From: Amborella trichopoda
Lineage: Eukaryota > Streptophyta > Magnoliopsida > Amborellales > Amborellaceae
Direction: 5' to 3'
Length of the DNA stretch: 64,000 nt
NCBI RefSeq assembly: GCF_000471905.2
Contig: NW_006499912.1
Span: 4,049,901-4,113,900, forward strand
Every line of letters starts with the position of its first letter. Position 1 is the first letter of the stretch. Both the position numbers and the translations under genes were made by a program. Shown one piece after another: positions 1 through 11,370 of the stretch. The notes beneath the pieces are model-generated. The model had not been told where the DNA came from. It saw nothing but the letters and a program-made list of their open reading frames with translations, and searched no databases.

Positions 1-1898
1 GTATGGATTTAACTTATTTTCCCATCCATTAATGATGGGAGGTGTTCTAAAGATTAAACATTCACCAATGGTTACATGAGATGTATCTCCCCTTAGAGGC
101 CAAAGTTTTTTATATGCAGTAGTGGGATTTGTACTTTCTTTCTTTTTTTTTCAGATACTTGCACATCCATGTTCTTAGGATGCAATCATTTATTGGCCTC
201 ACTTTTAGAAAATTGAAGGTTAGGATGACTTTGGTTTTATCTTGGAGAGGTTTGTGTTATTTTTTTGCTTTTGCAATAAGTTCTCATCCTCACATCTCCA
301 CTTATTATGGTGGGTAGTATACTATTTCTTTTAATCATCAATTAGAAAAACTAGAAGGAAAGTGCTTGTTTATGACAGAATACCCCACTTTAAATAATCA
401 TACTCTCCAATGTGCATCGTATAATAGCATGTCCTAAACTCCATTGTGCATCATATAATAGCATGAGGCATTGCTTTTAAACTGTATTGCTCATGCTTAT
501 AAAAAGTCAATTTAGCTCTGTGTATACAACCTATTTTTGTACAAAATCGAGGTTTGCCATGCCCACTTTTTACCTGGCTTGCTTTTGAGGCAGGAATATT
601 ATTTTTTATTAATGGGTAGGTGAAAACCATTGGTTCTTGCAATTCATGTATTTCATGCATGCAGATATGTAAAATGGTAACACCATTTGTTAATTATTGA
701 TCCCAATTTTTTGAAAACTATTAGGAATTATCCGTAGACAATCCGGTTCTTTGTAGGAATCTGTGATTTATATAATATATAGATATAATGGGTAATTTCT
801 ATTACAAGTCATGTGAAAGTTCCATGCGATAGCTGGGAAGAGTATTTGGTGGGACATCGGTGGATTGGAAAAAGAGAATCACAGGATTTGATCACTAGTC
901 ACAAAGTGCTCCAAAAAAACCAATGCACGCTAGGTGATTTGAAAACGACAAGTTATAGTATATTACATTAATATATATATTTTTTAAATACCAGCTCAGC
1001 GATGATCCAAGAATGATTCAGTTTGTCTATCCAGCCGATGTGGATTGGGATTGGAGGTTTGCGATCTGCTCCACCCATCCCTTCTTTTAAACACTGATTA
1101 ATCCTATTAGAATTAGGTCTTTTGGGGTTCTTTTGTAAACTAGGAAGATCGTCCAATACTTAATGTTGGAAGAATTGGTCTTGTATTTCCTTTCTTTTGA
1201 GAACCATGTGCACTCCTGCTCAGATGATCATGCACATTTGGGGGTCAAACATTTGAACATACGCCTGCTTCTGTGCCTGAGTATAGGGGCATAATTCTCT
1301 TGGTTTGTAAATTTGTATTTATGTTCATTTTCTCCTATACTAAGCAGGGGATGAATAAACCATCTAAATATGTGGATAGTCATGCAATTTGTAGAGTGGG
1401 TTTCAACAAAGTAACAATGATTAGGCTGGGTTTATGCAGAAGCATAGACATGCCTTCTTCCATAGTCATTTTAGAGAGATGTCAGCTTGATGTCCCCTTG
1501 CTAGGTGCTTTTAAATTCATTCCCTCTGTGAATTTGTACCTTAAATGTGTGTATTTAAACTTTTGCTACCAATGGCTTTATAGAGGCGTGGAATTCATGT
1601 TTCATAAATCTCATATCACATGCTTCAATTTAATCAATGTAATAGTTATCCAAAATAACCCTCTGGCTTTGTTAAATAGGCCTTAGTGTGTGGTTTTGTG
1701 ATTTTAATGTTTGAAATATCTGAACTTAATATGTCATGCTGTGCAGCAACATCCTGCTGTGTGGTTTTCAGAGGCTCTAAGTGGCCATTTTCTGTAGTTT
1801 ATATTGTGGTCAAATGACTTAAGAGTTACATAAGTGAGGAATATTGTTTAAAATTGGATATTTTATGAGTATGGGATAATTTATCTTTCTTGTTGCAG
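1..1898. other. Upstream/intron 1 region of the Rab gene, no exon identified
   Basis: AT-rich DNA ending in a typical acceptor (pyrimidine-rich stretch, then TTGCAG at 1893-1898) that precedes the first visible Rab exon. RABD2 genes normally have a very short first coding exon for about five residues ending in phase 2. No ATG-AAY-CCN-GAR-TA followed by GT is visible here, so exon 1 most likely lies left of the window, making this stretch intron 1 sequence. The open frames present show no recognisable domain. I see no RNA gene here. Confidence 0.5.
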
Positions 1899-4800
1899 TG
1901 ACTATCTTTTCAAGCTTTTGCTTATTGGAGATTCCGGTGTTGGCAAGTCATGCCTTTTGCTGAGGTTTGCGGTATGGAATCGAGACCTTTTCATATACCT
2001 TTTGAAGGGTTATGTAGCCAAAATGTACTGCCTTTTATGATTTTGTCAGGGTGATTATGTTTTGTCGTTCTCTGTCTTTCTCCATCTTTATTCTGGTATG
2101 TTAGCTGATATCAGCCTTGGATTTGTCTTCAAAGAGTAGATTACAGAAAAATTCAAGTGGAATATACTTAGAGAAATTAGATTTGATTGTTCTGGCAGGG
2201 TTTCTGAAAATGTGTAATGTCTTGTCATTTTGAAATTTTGATTTAATAGATTTTATAATATCTTATTCTTCAATAGACGATAAGATGAGAGAAAGTAGAC
2301 TTAGGTGAGCGGGCCATGTGCAGTGTAGACCCAATACAACACTAGTAAGGAGACGTGATTTGGTTCAAGTGGAAGGCTCTAAAAGGGCAAGGGAAAAGCC
2401 CAAAAGGACATGGATGGAAGTAGTGAGAAAAGATATGGGGGTTTTTGGTCTTACTGAGGGTATGGCCCTCGATAGAGTAGAATGGCGGAATAGGATTCAT
2501 GTAGCTGACTTCAAATAATTGGGATAAGATGAGATTCTAAAATATCTTATACCTTCTAACTTATCCAAAAAAAAAATTTGAGGTCATTTCTCCATTATAC
2601 TTGGAATGTCAATAGTTTTTTTTCTCCATTGTGGTTGGTGTGTCGATCAGTAGATCATATTTGGGTGACCTTGACCATATGAAAACATAATCTCCTAGTC
2701 AAGGTACTCTTTGGCATATTTTGGATAGAGAACGATCCAACTTTTGGGTGTTGGCTTGGCATGGGATGGTAACATTGCTTAGACAAGTTTTGTGTTTTTG
2801 ACAGGAATTGATGTTCATCTTTTAGCCACCCTATTTCGTGGCTCCAAATTAAAATGCATCAAGAAATGTGCCTATGAGTAATTGAAGCAATTTATTGGGG
2901 TGCTTCATCTTAACTATTGATTTTTGCTACCTTGTACAGTATGGCTGCTGAAGAGTCTTGGCCATATGATAGCTCATTTGTTCATTATGCAATGCTTTAA
3001 AATGACTTTCTGGTTCTTCTCTTTATTAACCTATGTCCATGGGTTTAATATGTTGCCATTGAGTTCATGCATCTCGAAGGAGGACAATTTTATTGTCGTT
3101 GCATTCTGAGACTGGTGCATTATGGTGTCCCAGGGGGGTTCAGATTCCAAAGTTACATTCTGAAAGTTTTTGGAGTGGGTTGGTTGTGTGAGCTCAATTC
3201 AGTACATGCTGAGAAATGTATCATTTTGTAAAATAGTGAAAAATGCATTTCACAACATTGAAATGGTTGTTTTTATATGAGTTGGAAGGCAGGCTTTGTA
3301 TGAGAAATACGATGGTTGTTGCATTGACAGTCGAAGAAGTGACCCTTATTGCAGTGACTCCAACAATAGAAATGGCCAAGGGTATTAAGGCATTGAACCT
3401 TTCTTTTTTGTTGGGCAATGTCGTCATGAACAAAGACATACCATTCACCCCGAAAAAGCTCCCGTTCCCTCTTTAATAAGCGTCAGCATCTCTATAAAAA
3501 TTAGCTCCTATTTTCTCCTTCTCCCTCATTATACATATTATTCTTCATGCATATCTTTATATGGGCATGCTTTTTCATGAGTCATATGCTTCATGCTTTT
3601 TCAGATGCATAAGACCTATAGCATGCTAGTGCAGAGCAACTAGAACTGATATGTTTGAAAAATGCTTTTATGAGGAGGTAGCCCGAATATCTGAACCCAC
3701 CTTCTCAAGCAGCTCCTTAGCACTAAAATGGCATTTTTACCGGTTTAATGTCAGCATATTCAGTCTAAATCTTCCTAACTTGATCGTGTTCTTCAGAAGG
3801 AGCTGGAATGGAGTAAGGTATTCGTTTTCACATTGGAAGTTTATTCCAACAGGCAATGCAGTGCTCTGTGGCTGAGGACAATTGTCCAATTCTTTTCACG
3901 TCTATAAGAATAGCATGGAACTGAATAAGGAAACAAGATGGTAGAACTTTCCATCATTTAGCAAAGTCAATAGGAATGAAAACATGAACTTGCCTGAGCT
4001 ATAGTGTACCCAGCAGCTCTTGTTTGCTCTTTAGGAAGCATGGCAGCATCTCTATAAGGTCTATTGTCAATCTCCAACTTCTACTGCCATGAGACCAACT
4101 CATCTTATCATGCTACCAACATGGTTTGTTATGGTTTCATGATGTTCTTCTTACATCTCTGATACATAACAGCATTGGCATGCTCAAGATTGACTAAAAA
4201 AATAATAATGGCTTCTGATTGGATACTAGAACTGAGATTTTCTTGAATCTGATGCTAAATTTTCGCACGCTCTGTTGCTAGTCCTGTTTGGACTGGGACT
4301 TTTTGGGTCATTGATGAAAATCAAATATTAAGGGCTCATAATGCACCCATTCTTTTTGGTTATTTTGATGTAATAATGTTTATGAATTTCAGGCCTTTAT
4401 AGTCATGCAAGAAGAATGTCAACCCTTTGTAGTCAGTTCGGATTTGAGTATAAAATCTGATTATTGTGTTGAAGTGCACATACAATGCATAAAACTAGGT
4501 CATACCCTTTCATCATTTTTCTGTTGCTCATGATTTGAGTTCCTCTTTGTCCTTTTTATTTGAGGAACATGTCTTGTTATCACAGTCGTTATTTGGTTGA
4601 CTTTGAGCTCCTTGTGTTTCTCTATTGATGTAGGATGATTCATATTTAGAGAGTTACATCAGTACAATTGGTGTTGATTTCGTAAGTATCATTTTCAATA
4701 ATTTGCAGAGTGGCCTTTCAATTTATGTTTGTTTCCTTTTATGAATATTATGGTACCATGACTGCAATTTTGTCATTTTTATTAGAAAATTCGCACAGTG

Positions 4801-5416
4801 GAGCAGGATGGAAAGACCATTAAACTTCAAATCGTGAGTTAGACTTGTACCAATTAAGTTCTCTTTTGAGACACATTTTGATTTTCTCTTTATCGCACCC
4901 TTCATTTGTTTCTTCTTAGTGGGATACAGCTGGACAAGAACGTTTCCGGACTATTACTAGCAGTTACTACCGTGGAGCTCATGGCATTATTGTAAGGATT
5001 GAGTATTTATGTTTGCATACGTCCAGTTCTGTGAGATGAGCATGACTAATGTAACTGATTTGGGTTGTTTTGGCAGGTTGTGTATGATGTCACTGACCAA
5101 GAGAGCTTCAACAATGTGAAGCAGTGGCTAAATGAGATTGATCGCTATGCAAGTGAGAATGTAAACAAACTTTTGGTGGGGAATAAGTCCGATTTGACTG
5201 CTAACAAAGTGGTTTCATATGAAACGGCCAAGGTGACATGCCTACTGGATTTGTTTTCCTTGTTTCCTCCTCATCCTGTTTTTGTTTTCTTGTTTACATT
5301 GGAAACCTTTTCCAAGGAATAGGATTCCAGTCTACATCGTCTCTCTGTGCGTGTGATGTACGTGCATGTGTATGTACATCTGTGCTTGTGTGTATTTTCT
5401 GTGTGTTTTGGGGGCA

Positions 5417-5447
<31 letters not shown>

Positions 5448-7175
5448 GAGGGAGGGAGGGAGGGAGGGAAGGGAGGGACGGAACATGCACATATGTATCA
5501 ATTTCTGGAGGGAGGGAGGGGAAGGAACATGCATCTATGTTATGTATCAATTTCTGACACATGTTATACCATCATTAAGGCGTTTGCAGATGAGATTGGA
5601 ATTCCTTTCTTGGAGACCAGCGCAAAGAATGCTACCAATGTGGAGCAGGCATTCATGACCATGGCTGCTGAGATAAAGAACAGGTGAGATTTTAAGGATT
5701 TTTGGAAATCTCAGCATGTCCCCTTATTGATTTGGTCTTGAAATGGGTTTGATTTAAGAGAAGTTTTGTCTTTACTAATTAATACCGTAAAGCAATTTTT
5801 GAAGTTGAACTAGAATAAAATCGAGTCAATGTCTAACTTACGGAATTTCCGGTTTGTGTTATTTTCCTTGGAACACAACTAAGAAAAATGCGAAGTACAT
5901 TAACCATTATATGACCAAGTAAGGTGTAACAATGCAGTAGTAGTGCATACTATGCATATAAATGTATAAATAATGTTCATAGATCCTATTGGCAAATATT
6001 AGTAATTTATTATGTTATCCCTTGAGTGAAACATACTTAGTACATTCTACCTAGGTAAATGGTAGAACTTTGCATGCATGATACATTTAGTATGCAGTAT
6101 GCGTGATATTTACTGATTATTGTGTAGAACTGAGTACATATCAAATTATTATAAAACATAAAGTGCATACCTATCTTTTTCGAAAATACACATGTATCTC
6201 ATAGGTATACATCAGAAGCTGGAAAATTGACAAGTTGATCTGGTACTAAACTTTTATTTCAAGTTTGAGATCCACCATTTAAAGGAAATACTTGTTCTGA
6301 ATAGCAAGTTTATCTAGTCAACCCAACCTGCTGTGAAATTGTTGTAGATAAAATGTTAAATTTTTTAAACCTGTAATGTCTCGGTTCTCTTTTTTTGATG
6401 AACTCATTTCTGGGCATTAAGCAAATGTTTCAAGTCAGCAGCGGCAGCAAATCAGGTAACCTGGTTAGACAATTCTCAAGATGGTGAGAGTTTTGATGCA
6501 TTCCTAGTCTGGATTATCTCAGATAATTCTATGAATGTCTCATATGCTCATGCTTCCTCTTTTTGTTCATTGTCGGTATGGTTAGAAGCTCAATTACCTG
6601 TCACCTTTTTTGGTTTCTGTTCTTTGTAGAATGACATCTTTTCACTTTTGTTCTAATTCACCATTGTATTTGTTTGGAAGCTAAATCATCTCTCTACCAC
6701 TATATGTTGGGGTCATACTTGATGATGCGCGCTGTTTATGTACATATGACTGCATGTCATATTAACGCAATGGACGGTTGAGATGAACATTTATCTGCCA
6801 TAGTGGAAGCTCTGAGCAGAGGAATTGCTCACTAGCTGTCCTTTGTCAACAAGGGATGGTTGCTGTGATGTCACTGTTTAACTGTATATGCTTAACTGTA
6901 TATTTCTTGTTTTCATGTCCTTCATGGGATGGCTTGTTTTTTCTTTTTTGAATCTTCAGCATGGATATATTGCATAAATGTCTCTCTTATCTCTGTTTTA
7001 TCAGAGGATTCCTACTATTTAAGAATAGATACATCTGGAAGCTAAATTTGTTTCTCTATCTTTCCGTTCTTTCCTTTACAGGATGGCAAATCAGCCAGCC
7101 ATGAACGCCAGTAAACCAGCTACTGTGCAAATGAGGGGCGAACCTGTTGCTCAGAAGAGTAGTTGTTGCTCTTAA
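1899..7175 (+). CDS. RABD2: Rab GTPase of the RABD2 (Rab1) class, 5'-partial, seven exons
   Basis: Small GTPase that in plants drives ER-to-Golgi vesicle traffic on the Golgi and trans-Golgi membranes. Visible coding exons: 1899-1971, 4634-4681, 4786-4833, 4920-4991, 5077-5232, 5580-5683 and 7082-7175 (stop TAA 7173-7175), all with AG/GT borders and consistent phases. They give about 197 residues, against 202-203 for the family; only the first five or six residues are missing. Seen in order: P-loop GDSGVGKS in the first exon, the Rab1 effector stretch YISTIGVDF in the second, WDTAGQERF (switch II) in the fourth, NKSD (guanine base contact) in the fifth, ETSAK in the sixth. The end, SSCCS, carries two cysteines for geranylgeranylation. 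NKSD replaces the NKCD found in Arabidopsis, a common harmless change. [20 protein letters not shown] and [19 protein letters not shown] point to RABD2 rather than RABD1. No break is seen, so the gene is probably functional. Confidence 0.95.
2276..2535 (+). mobile_element. LINE 3'-end fragment inside Rab intron 2
   Basis: The reading frame through 2318-2518 resembles the extreme C-terminus of plant non-LTR reverse transcriptases: a K-M-R-E-x-R-L-R start, a basic [13 protein letters not shown] segment, then [17 protein letters not shown] and a stop. One in-frame TGA interrupts the left part. Only about 260 bp remain, consistent with 5' truncation or decay. It lies in the sense orientation of the Rab gene, within the 2.66-kb intron (1972-4633). 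A related remnant lies on the minus strand near 33.9 kb. Confidence 0.75.
2536..4633 (+). other. RABD2: Remainder of Rab intron 2
   Basis: Intron sequence between exons ending at 1971 and starting at 4634, T-rich as expected for plant introns. Two mutually antisense open frames near 3221-3476 have no recognisable domain and look fortuitous. Nothing else is supported. Confidence 0.6.
5420..5478 (+). repeat. Homopurine microsatellite (GA)n-(GGGA)n in Rab intron
   Basis: A 59-nt run of pure purines: (GA) repeats to about 5446, then GGGA/GGAA repeats. A second shorter GGGAGGGAGGGG run follows at about 5508-5522. It sits in the intron between exons 5077-5232 and 5580-5683. It generates long spurious open frames on both strands that should not be annotated as genes. 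Confidence 0.95.
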
Positions 7176-7560
7176 TTCAAGAAAAGCAACATTTGGGTAA
7201 TGGAAGGAGCATGATCTTTGGCCTTGATTATGGGGCACTTCGATGAGTGTGGGTTCAGATCTTGGTTTTGAAGAACCATTTCTTTTGATCTTTGTATAGA
7301 AAGCCCCAGGACTCGTGTGTACGTAATGTCAGTGATCCTTCACCCAATTGTGTTGATTTTAAGAACCGCTAAATAGTTGCAAAGAAAGACAATGGGTTAC
7401 TCCTTTTCACGTGTCAATTGCAGACTTCGATTATGGAATAGTGAGAGATCTTGTGCAGTTTGTGTGATGATTTCTTCCATTTTGAATCTTTGATTTCTCA
7501 TTCTTCACCATATTTTGCCACACTATTACTTGTCGAAAACTGAGAAATTGCCCCCCCATT
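7176..7560 (+). other. RABD2: Probable 3' UTR of the Rab gene
   Basis: Sequence directly after the stop codon, moderately GC and T-rich, without repeats. No canonical AATAAA is obvious, which is usual for plant genes, so the cleavage site cannot be placed. The boundary at about 7560 is a guess based on the change to AT-rich spacer. Confidence 0.4.
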
Positions 7561-9249
7561 CCAGTAATGATAAGATTTACTCTTTCCACAAGAGTTGTCG
7601 AACTCTGTAAGATGAAATCTCTGCCATTCCCTCACACTAATTTTGGTCTCATTTGCATCAACAGTCGGCAGCTGATAAATTTATGTGAACTAGCTAGATA
7701 GTCATGGACTGAGCACTTGGGTTAGGGTACAGATTCCATGCAGTTCAGCCATCATATCCAAATGAATCAAAATCTGGGTGCCTCCAGTTGAGCAATCAGA
7801 TATATGAGTGAAAGGCTTAGCAAGTATTGGTAAAAATCTCTGAATTTGGAAAAAGTTGCTTTCATATTTCTCAAAGATCTATTTCTCTTTTTGGGGGTTA
7901 GTAGAGATCTATTTCTTGCTATTGTGATTACTAAGTGTCTGGTATATTTATTCTCGAAATTTGTATGGGATTCTAAAATCATCTGAAGTTGGAGGATTCA
8001 TTGAAATTCTGCCTTTTTACTTCAAACTAATTTCATTTAACAAGTAGAGCTCTAGTTATCCCTTAGGTGAGCTAATTTCATTGAAATTCTCTTTTTACTG
8101 AAGTTTTATTAACTTTTTACTTCAAACTAATTTCATTGAAATTAGTTGATCAGAATTCTGAAGTTGAAGAAGTCATTTTATGGGATTTTTCTTTTTTCTT
8201 TGTTTTAAGTGGTAAGTAGGAGTATGGTTTTTTAATTCATTTTAATGACTTATTTTTCTAAAATTTCTCAAAATCACTCTAGGAGAACAATGAGCAAGTT
8301 TAGAATTCATAGATGCCCTCTTAGCAAATTCCATTGGAGATCATTGTTTCCAATATATATTAAACAAATTTATTTCTATTTTGAATTTCAAATCGTTTCC
8401 CTATTTTTTGTCATTTGTGCGTGAGGAATTTCGGACTCACACATCAAATCTTTTAATATTTCAGTTCTCTTATTTCAACTCTGAAGCTGGCACTATTTTT
8501 TAAACAAATATCATTCGTAATTTAAACTTTTGTTGCAATTGCTGTTTATACAAAAAAAAATTCAAAGATGGTTAAGATAATCAATTGTTCTAACACCATA
8601 TATTAGTGAAGATGGAATAAAAAATAGGTGATTAAAATGATAAAATAGCAGAATAATATATTGAAACTTCGTGCAATGCATGAACGTACTTAAATTTAAC
8701 TTTGAATGTATAACATTAAAAGTAGAAGTCATTAGTAAAATATTTTGCATCAAAAAGCATGCTATTTCCTGAATAAATCGATGATCATTGGATTTTCAGA
8801 ACTACAAATAATCCTCATTTACTAATTAAATTGGGATCCCTTTTTTCTTGGTCCAAAATGTCCTTTAAATGTCCGACCAGTCTTTGTTGGTTGTCTACTT
8901 GAGTGTCGAACTTGTATCTTCTGTTCTCTTTTTAGTACGTATCCTGTACTCGTAGTACTGGACCACTCCCCCTCCTCGCTCGAAAAAGTTGTTGGGCACT
9001 CCAAGTATTAGGCGCTATTCAAATAACACGGATCCAACCCTTCAAGAAAAAGAAATGCATACAACAAGACCATTTATTGATGGTCACAATTAATCTTGAA
9101 CATTAAATAGAAGCATTTATTCCATTGACTTAGCCAAAATCTCAAAAGAAATTTTCTCTGACGACCAACAAACTTTGAACTCTCCACCTCTTATCACCAC
9201 GAGGATATTTACACATTTCATTCTAACCCCTCCAAAAGTCCTATCCATC
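7561..9249. other. AT-rich intergenic spacer
   Basis: No gene, RNA or transposon signature recognised. A short local duplication of a phrase containing TTTTTACTTCAAACTAATTT occurs near 8015 and 8112. The open frames present are short and featureless. Confidence 0.5.
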
Positions 9250-9440
9250 CTTTATTTTAATCTTCATTAATCGCCTCAAACACATTTCAAATGACACATA
9301 CACCTCTCTCTCTCTCTCTCTCTCTCTCTNNNNNNNNNNNNNNNNNNNNNNNNNNNNNNNNNNNNNNNNNNNNNNNNNNNNNNNNNNNNNNNNACACATA
9401 CACCTCTCTCTCTCTCTCTCTCTCTCTCGCCTTTATTTTA
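9250..9440. repeat. CT microsatellite with duplicated flank and assembly gap
   Basis: ACACATACAC followed by (CT)n occurs on both sides of a 64-base run of N (9330-9393), and TTTATTTTAATCTTC occurs both left (about 9249) and right (about 9432) of it. Either this is a real tandem duplication, or the same sequence was placed twice when contigs ending in the microsatellite were joined. Confidence 0.85.
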
Positions 9441-9699
9441 ATCTTCTTTATTTATTAATTTTTATAACCCATAAGCCTAACATTGTTATTTGGGTGACCC
9501 ACAAAAGCACATGAATCACCACTAATACTACTCCATGTTGCCATTAGGGCACTAAACTACGATTAATATTATAAAAAAAAAAACATCAACGATGTTTGAA
9601 GGGGGTCTAATAAATTACTTCATACGCTACTTTGATAATGGTGAAAAATGAGAGAAATTTGGAACTTCAAATTTCTTTTTTCTTTCTTCTATGATTTTC

Positions 9700-9805
9700 C
9701 TTTCAGGTGGTTCAAAGAGAAGAGTCCCCTTACCCACACTAGGAATAGAACCCAGGACCTAATGTTGTAGCGCCCCACAACCCTAACCACCTAACCTTGG
9801 AACAC
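9700..9805 (-). repeat. tRNA-derived SINE-like repeat
   Basis: On the minus strand the order is a GGTTAGGTGGTTAGGGTTG segment resembling an RNA polymerase III A box, then GGGCGCTACAAC, then GGTTCTATTCC (complement of 9742-9752), which is one or two changes from the B-box consensus GGTTCGANNCC. Spacing of 30-40 bases fits a tRNA-type promoter. It lacks a foldable full tRNA, so a SINE head or decayed tRNA-like repeat is likelier than a tRNA gene. No poly-A or TSD was established. Confidence 0.4.
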
Positions 9806-10168
9806 ATTCATAAAATTTTCATTTCACCATATTCAGGGAGGAAGAGTATGTGTGTACGTGTGTGAGAGAGAGAGCATTAGTGATTCTAAAGTGTTCCACA
9901 TGAAACTCCAGAGTGTTACATTACATTATACCCTGCTAAACCACAAAAAGGTACACCCAAATAACCAATAACCAAAAAGAGATGCATGCTAAAAGCAATC
10001 ACTTTTGCAATCAAAATCTCAATTACTCATCTCCCTAACAGATAATCTCAATCAAATTCTATCAGACCACACAAGAAAACAAGAGTGAGAAAGCAACACT
10101 TAGATTCTCCAGCCAAACTTAGGTCCTATGTCTCGGAAAAGGATAGAAACCAGAGACGCATGAATATC

Positions 10169-11338
10169 TCACTTCCTAGATGGCTTCTGGTTCTGTCTGG
10201 TCTTCTTCTTGACACCAGACTTGGCAACCTTGAGGCTCCTGTGCACAGCACTGAGTCTGGCAAGTGCTGCATCCTTCAAGTCTGGCCTGTAGTAGTTATC
10301 TGCAACCTGATTCAAAGATGCAAATGATATTAAATGCTTGTGTTTAAATGATTAGGTTTGGCATGTATATGATGTGAATACGTTTTATGATATGAACAAC
10401 AAATCCAATACTTGAAAGAATCATAATTCCTAAACAGGTTGGCCAATCTTTCAGAGGAGGCCTAAGAGCATTAAAACAACCACAAAACAGTATTACGTCA
10501 AAAAGGTATGATAATTCATCGCCCTCTCTCTCTCTGTGAGAGAGAATGCAGTATAGTCATACACAGAGGCTGTATTACACTTGGTTCAAAATTTCAAAAT
10601 GAAACACAGATTCATCTCAGTTTGTGAATCTGGATTATAACACCTGCAAACAAACAACCAAACACTTACAACAAAAGATTACATTACATGAATAAATACA
10701 AAGTAATGGAAAAGCTTACAGCAAATTTATGAAAACCTACAATACCAGAAGAACACAAAAATACTGTGAGAGAGAGAGTGAGAGAGAGATAGATGTGCTC
10801 AGAAGCCAAGCGTAACAAATACATTTCACTGAAGTGACTCTTAATCAAAAAGCCCTTCTCACATGTTACTATTCATCATGGCACAGGCAACTTTGGAACA
10901 GGAGGTCAAAAATGAAAGGCATTACAAGACCTTTTTATGGATTAAAATCCCTTCCCCATGAGAATCGTCAGAGGGGGCTTAAGAGCATTATCCATAATCA
11001 AGTTGGCCAATCTTTCAGAGGAGGCTTACGAACATTAAAACAAACCACAAAAAACATTACATCAAAAAGGTATGATATTTTATCCCTCTCTCACGCTCTG
11101 TAAGAGAGATAATGCAGTATAGTCACACAAGATGTATTTCTCCAAGTTCAAAATTTCAAAATGAAATGCAGATTAATCTCAGCTTGAGAATCTGGATTAT
11201 AACATCTGCAAACAAATAACCATACACTTAAAACAAAAGAGAAGTGATCTCAAGTCATCAAAATACAAAATAATGGAAAAGCTTACAGCAAATTTCTGAA
11301 AACCTACAATAACAGAACACAAAAATATTGAGAGAGAG

Positions 11339-11370
<32 letters not shown>

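Noticed and set aside
1273-1686. Open frame starting GTG-CCT-GAG-TAT, reminiscent of the N-terminus PEY of RABD2
   Set aside because: The start is GTG, no splice donor follows the TA, and the rest of the frame shows no domain; the three-residue match is coincidence.
3221-3476. Two overlapping antisense open frames of 75-77 codons in the Rab intron
   Set aside because: Mutual shadows without any recognisable motif or splice context.
5238-5687. Several long open frames on both strands across the purine repeat
   Set aside because: They arise from the GA/GGGA microsatellite and read through confirmed Rab intron and exon borders.
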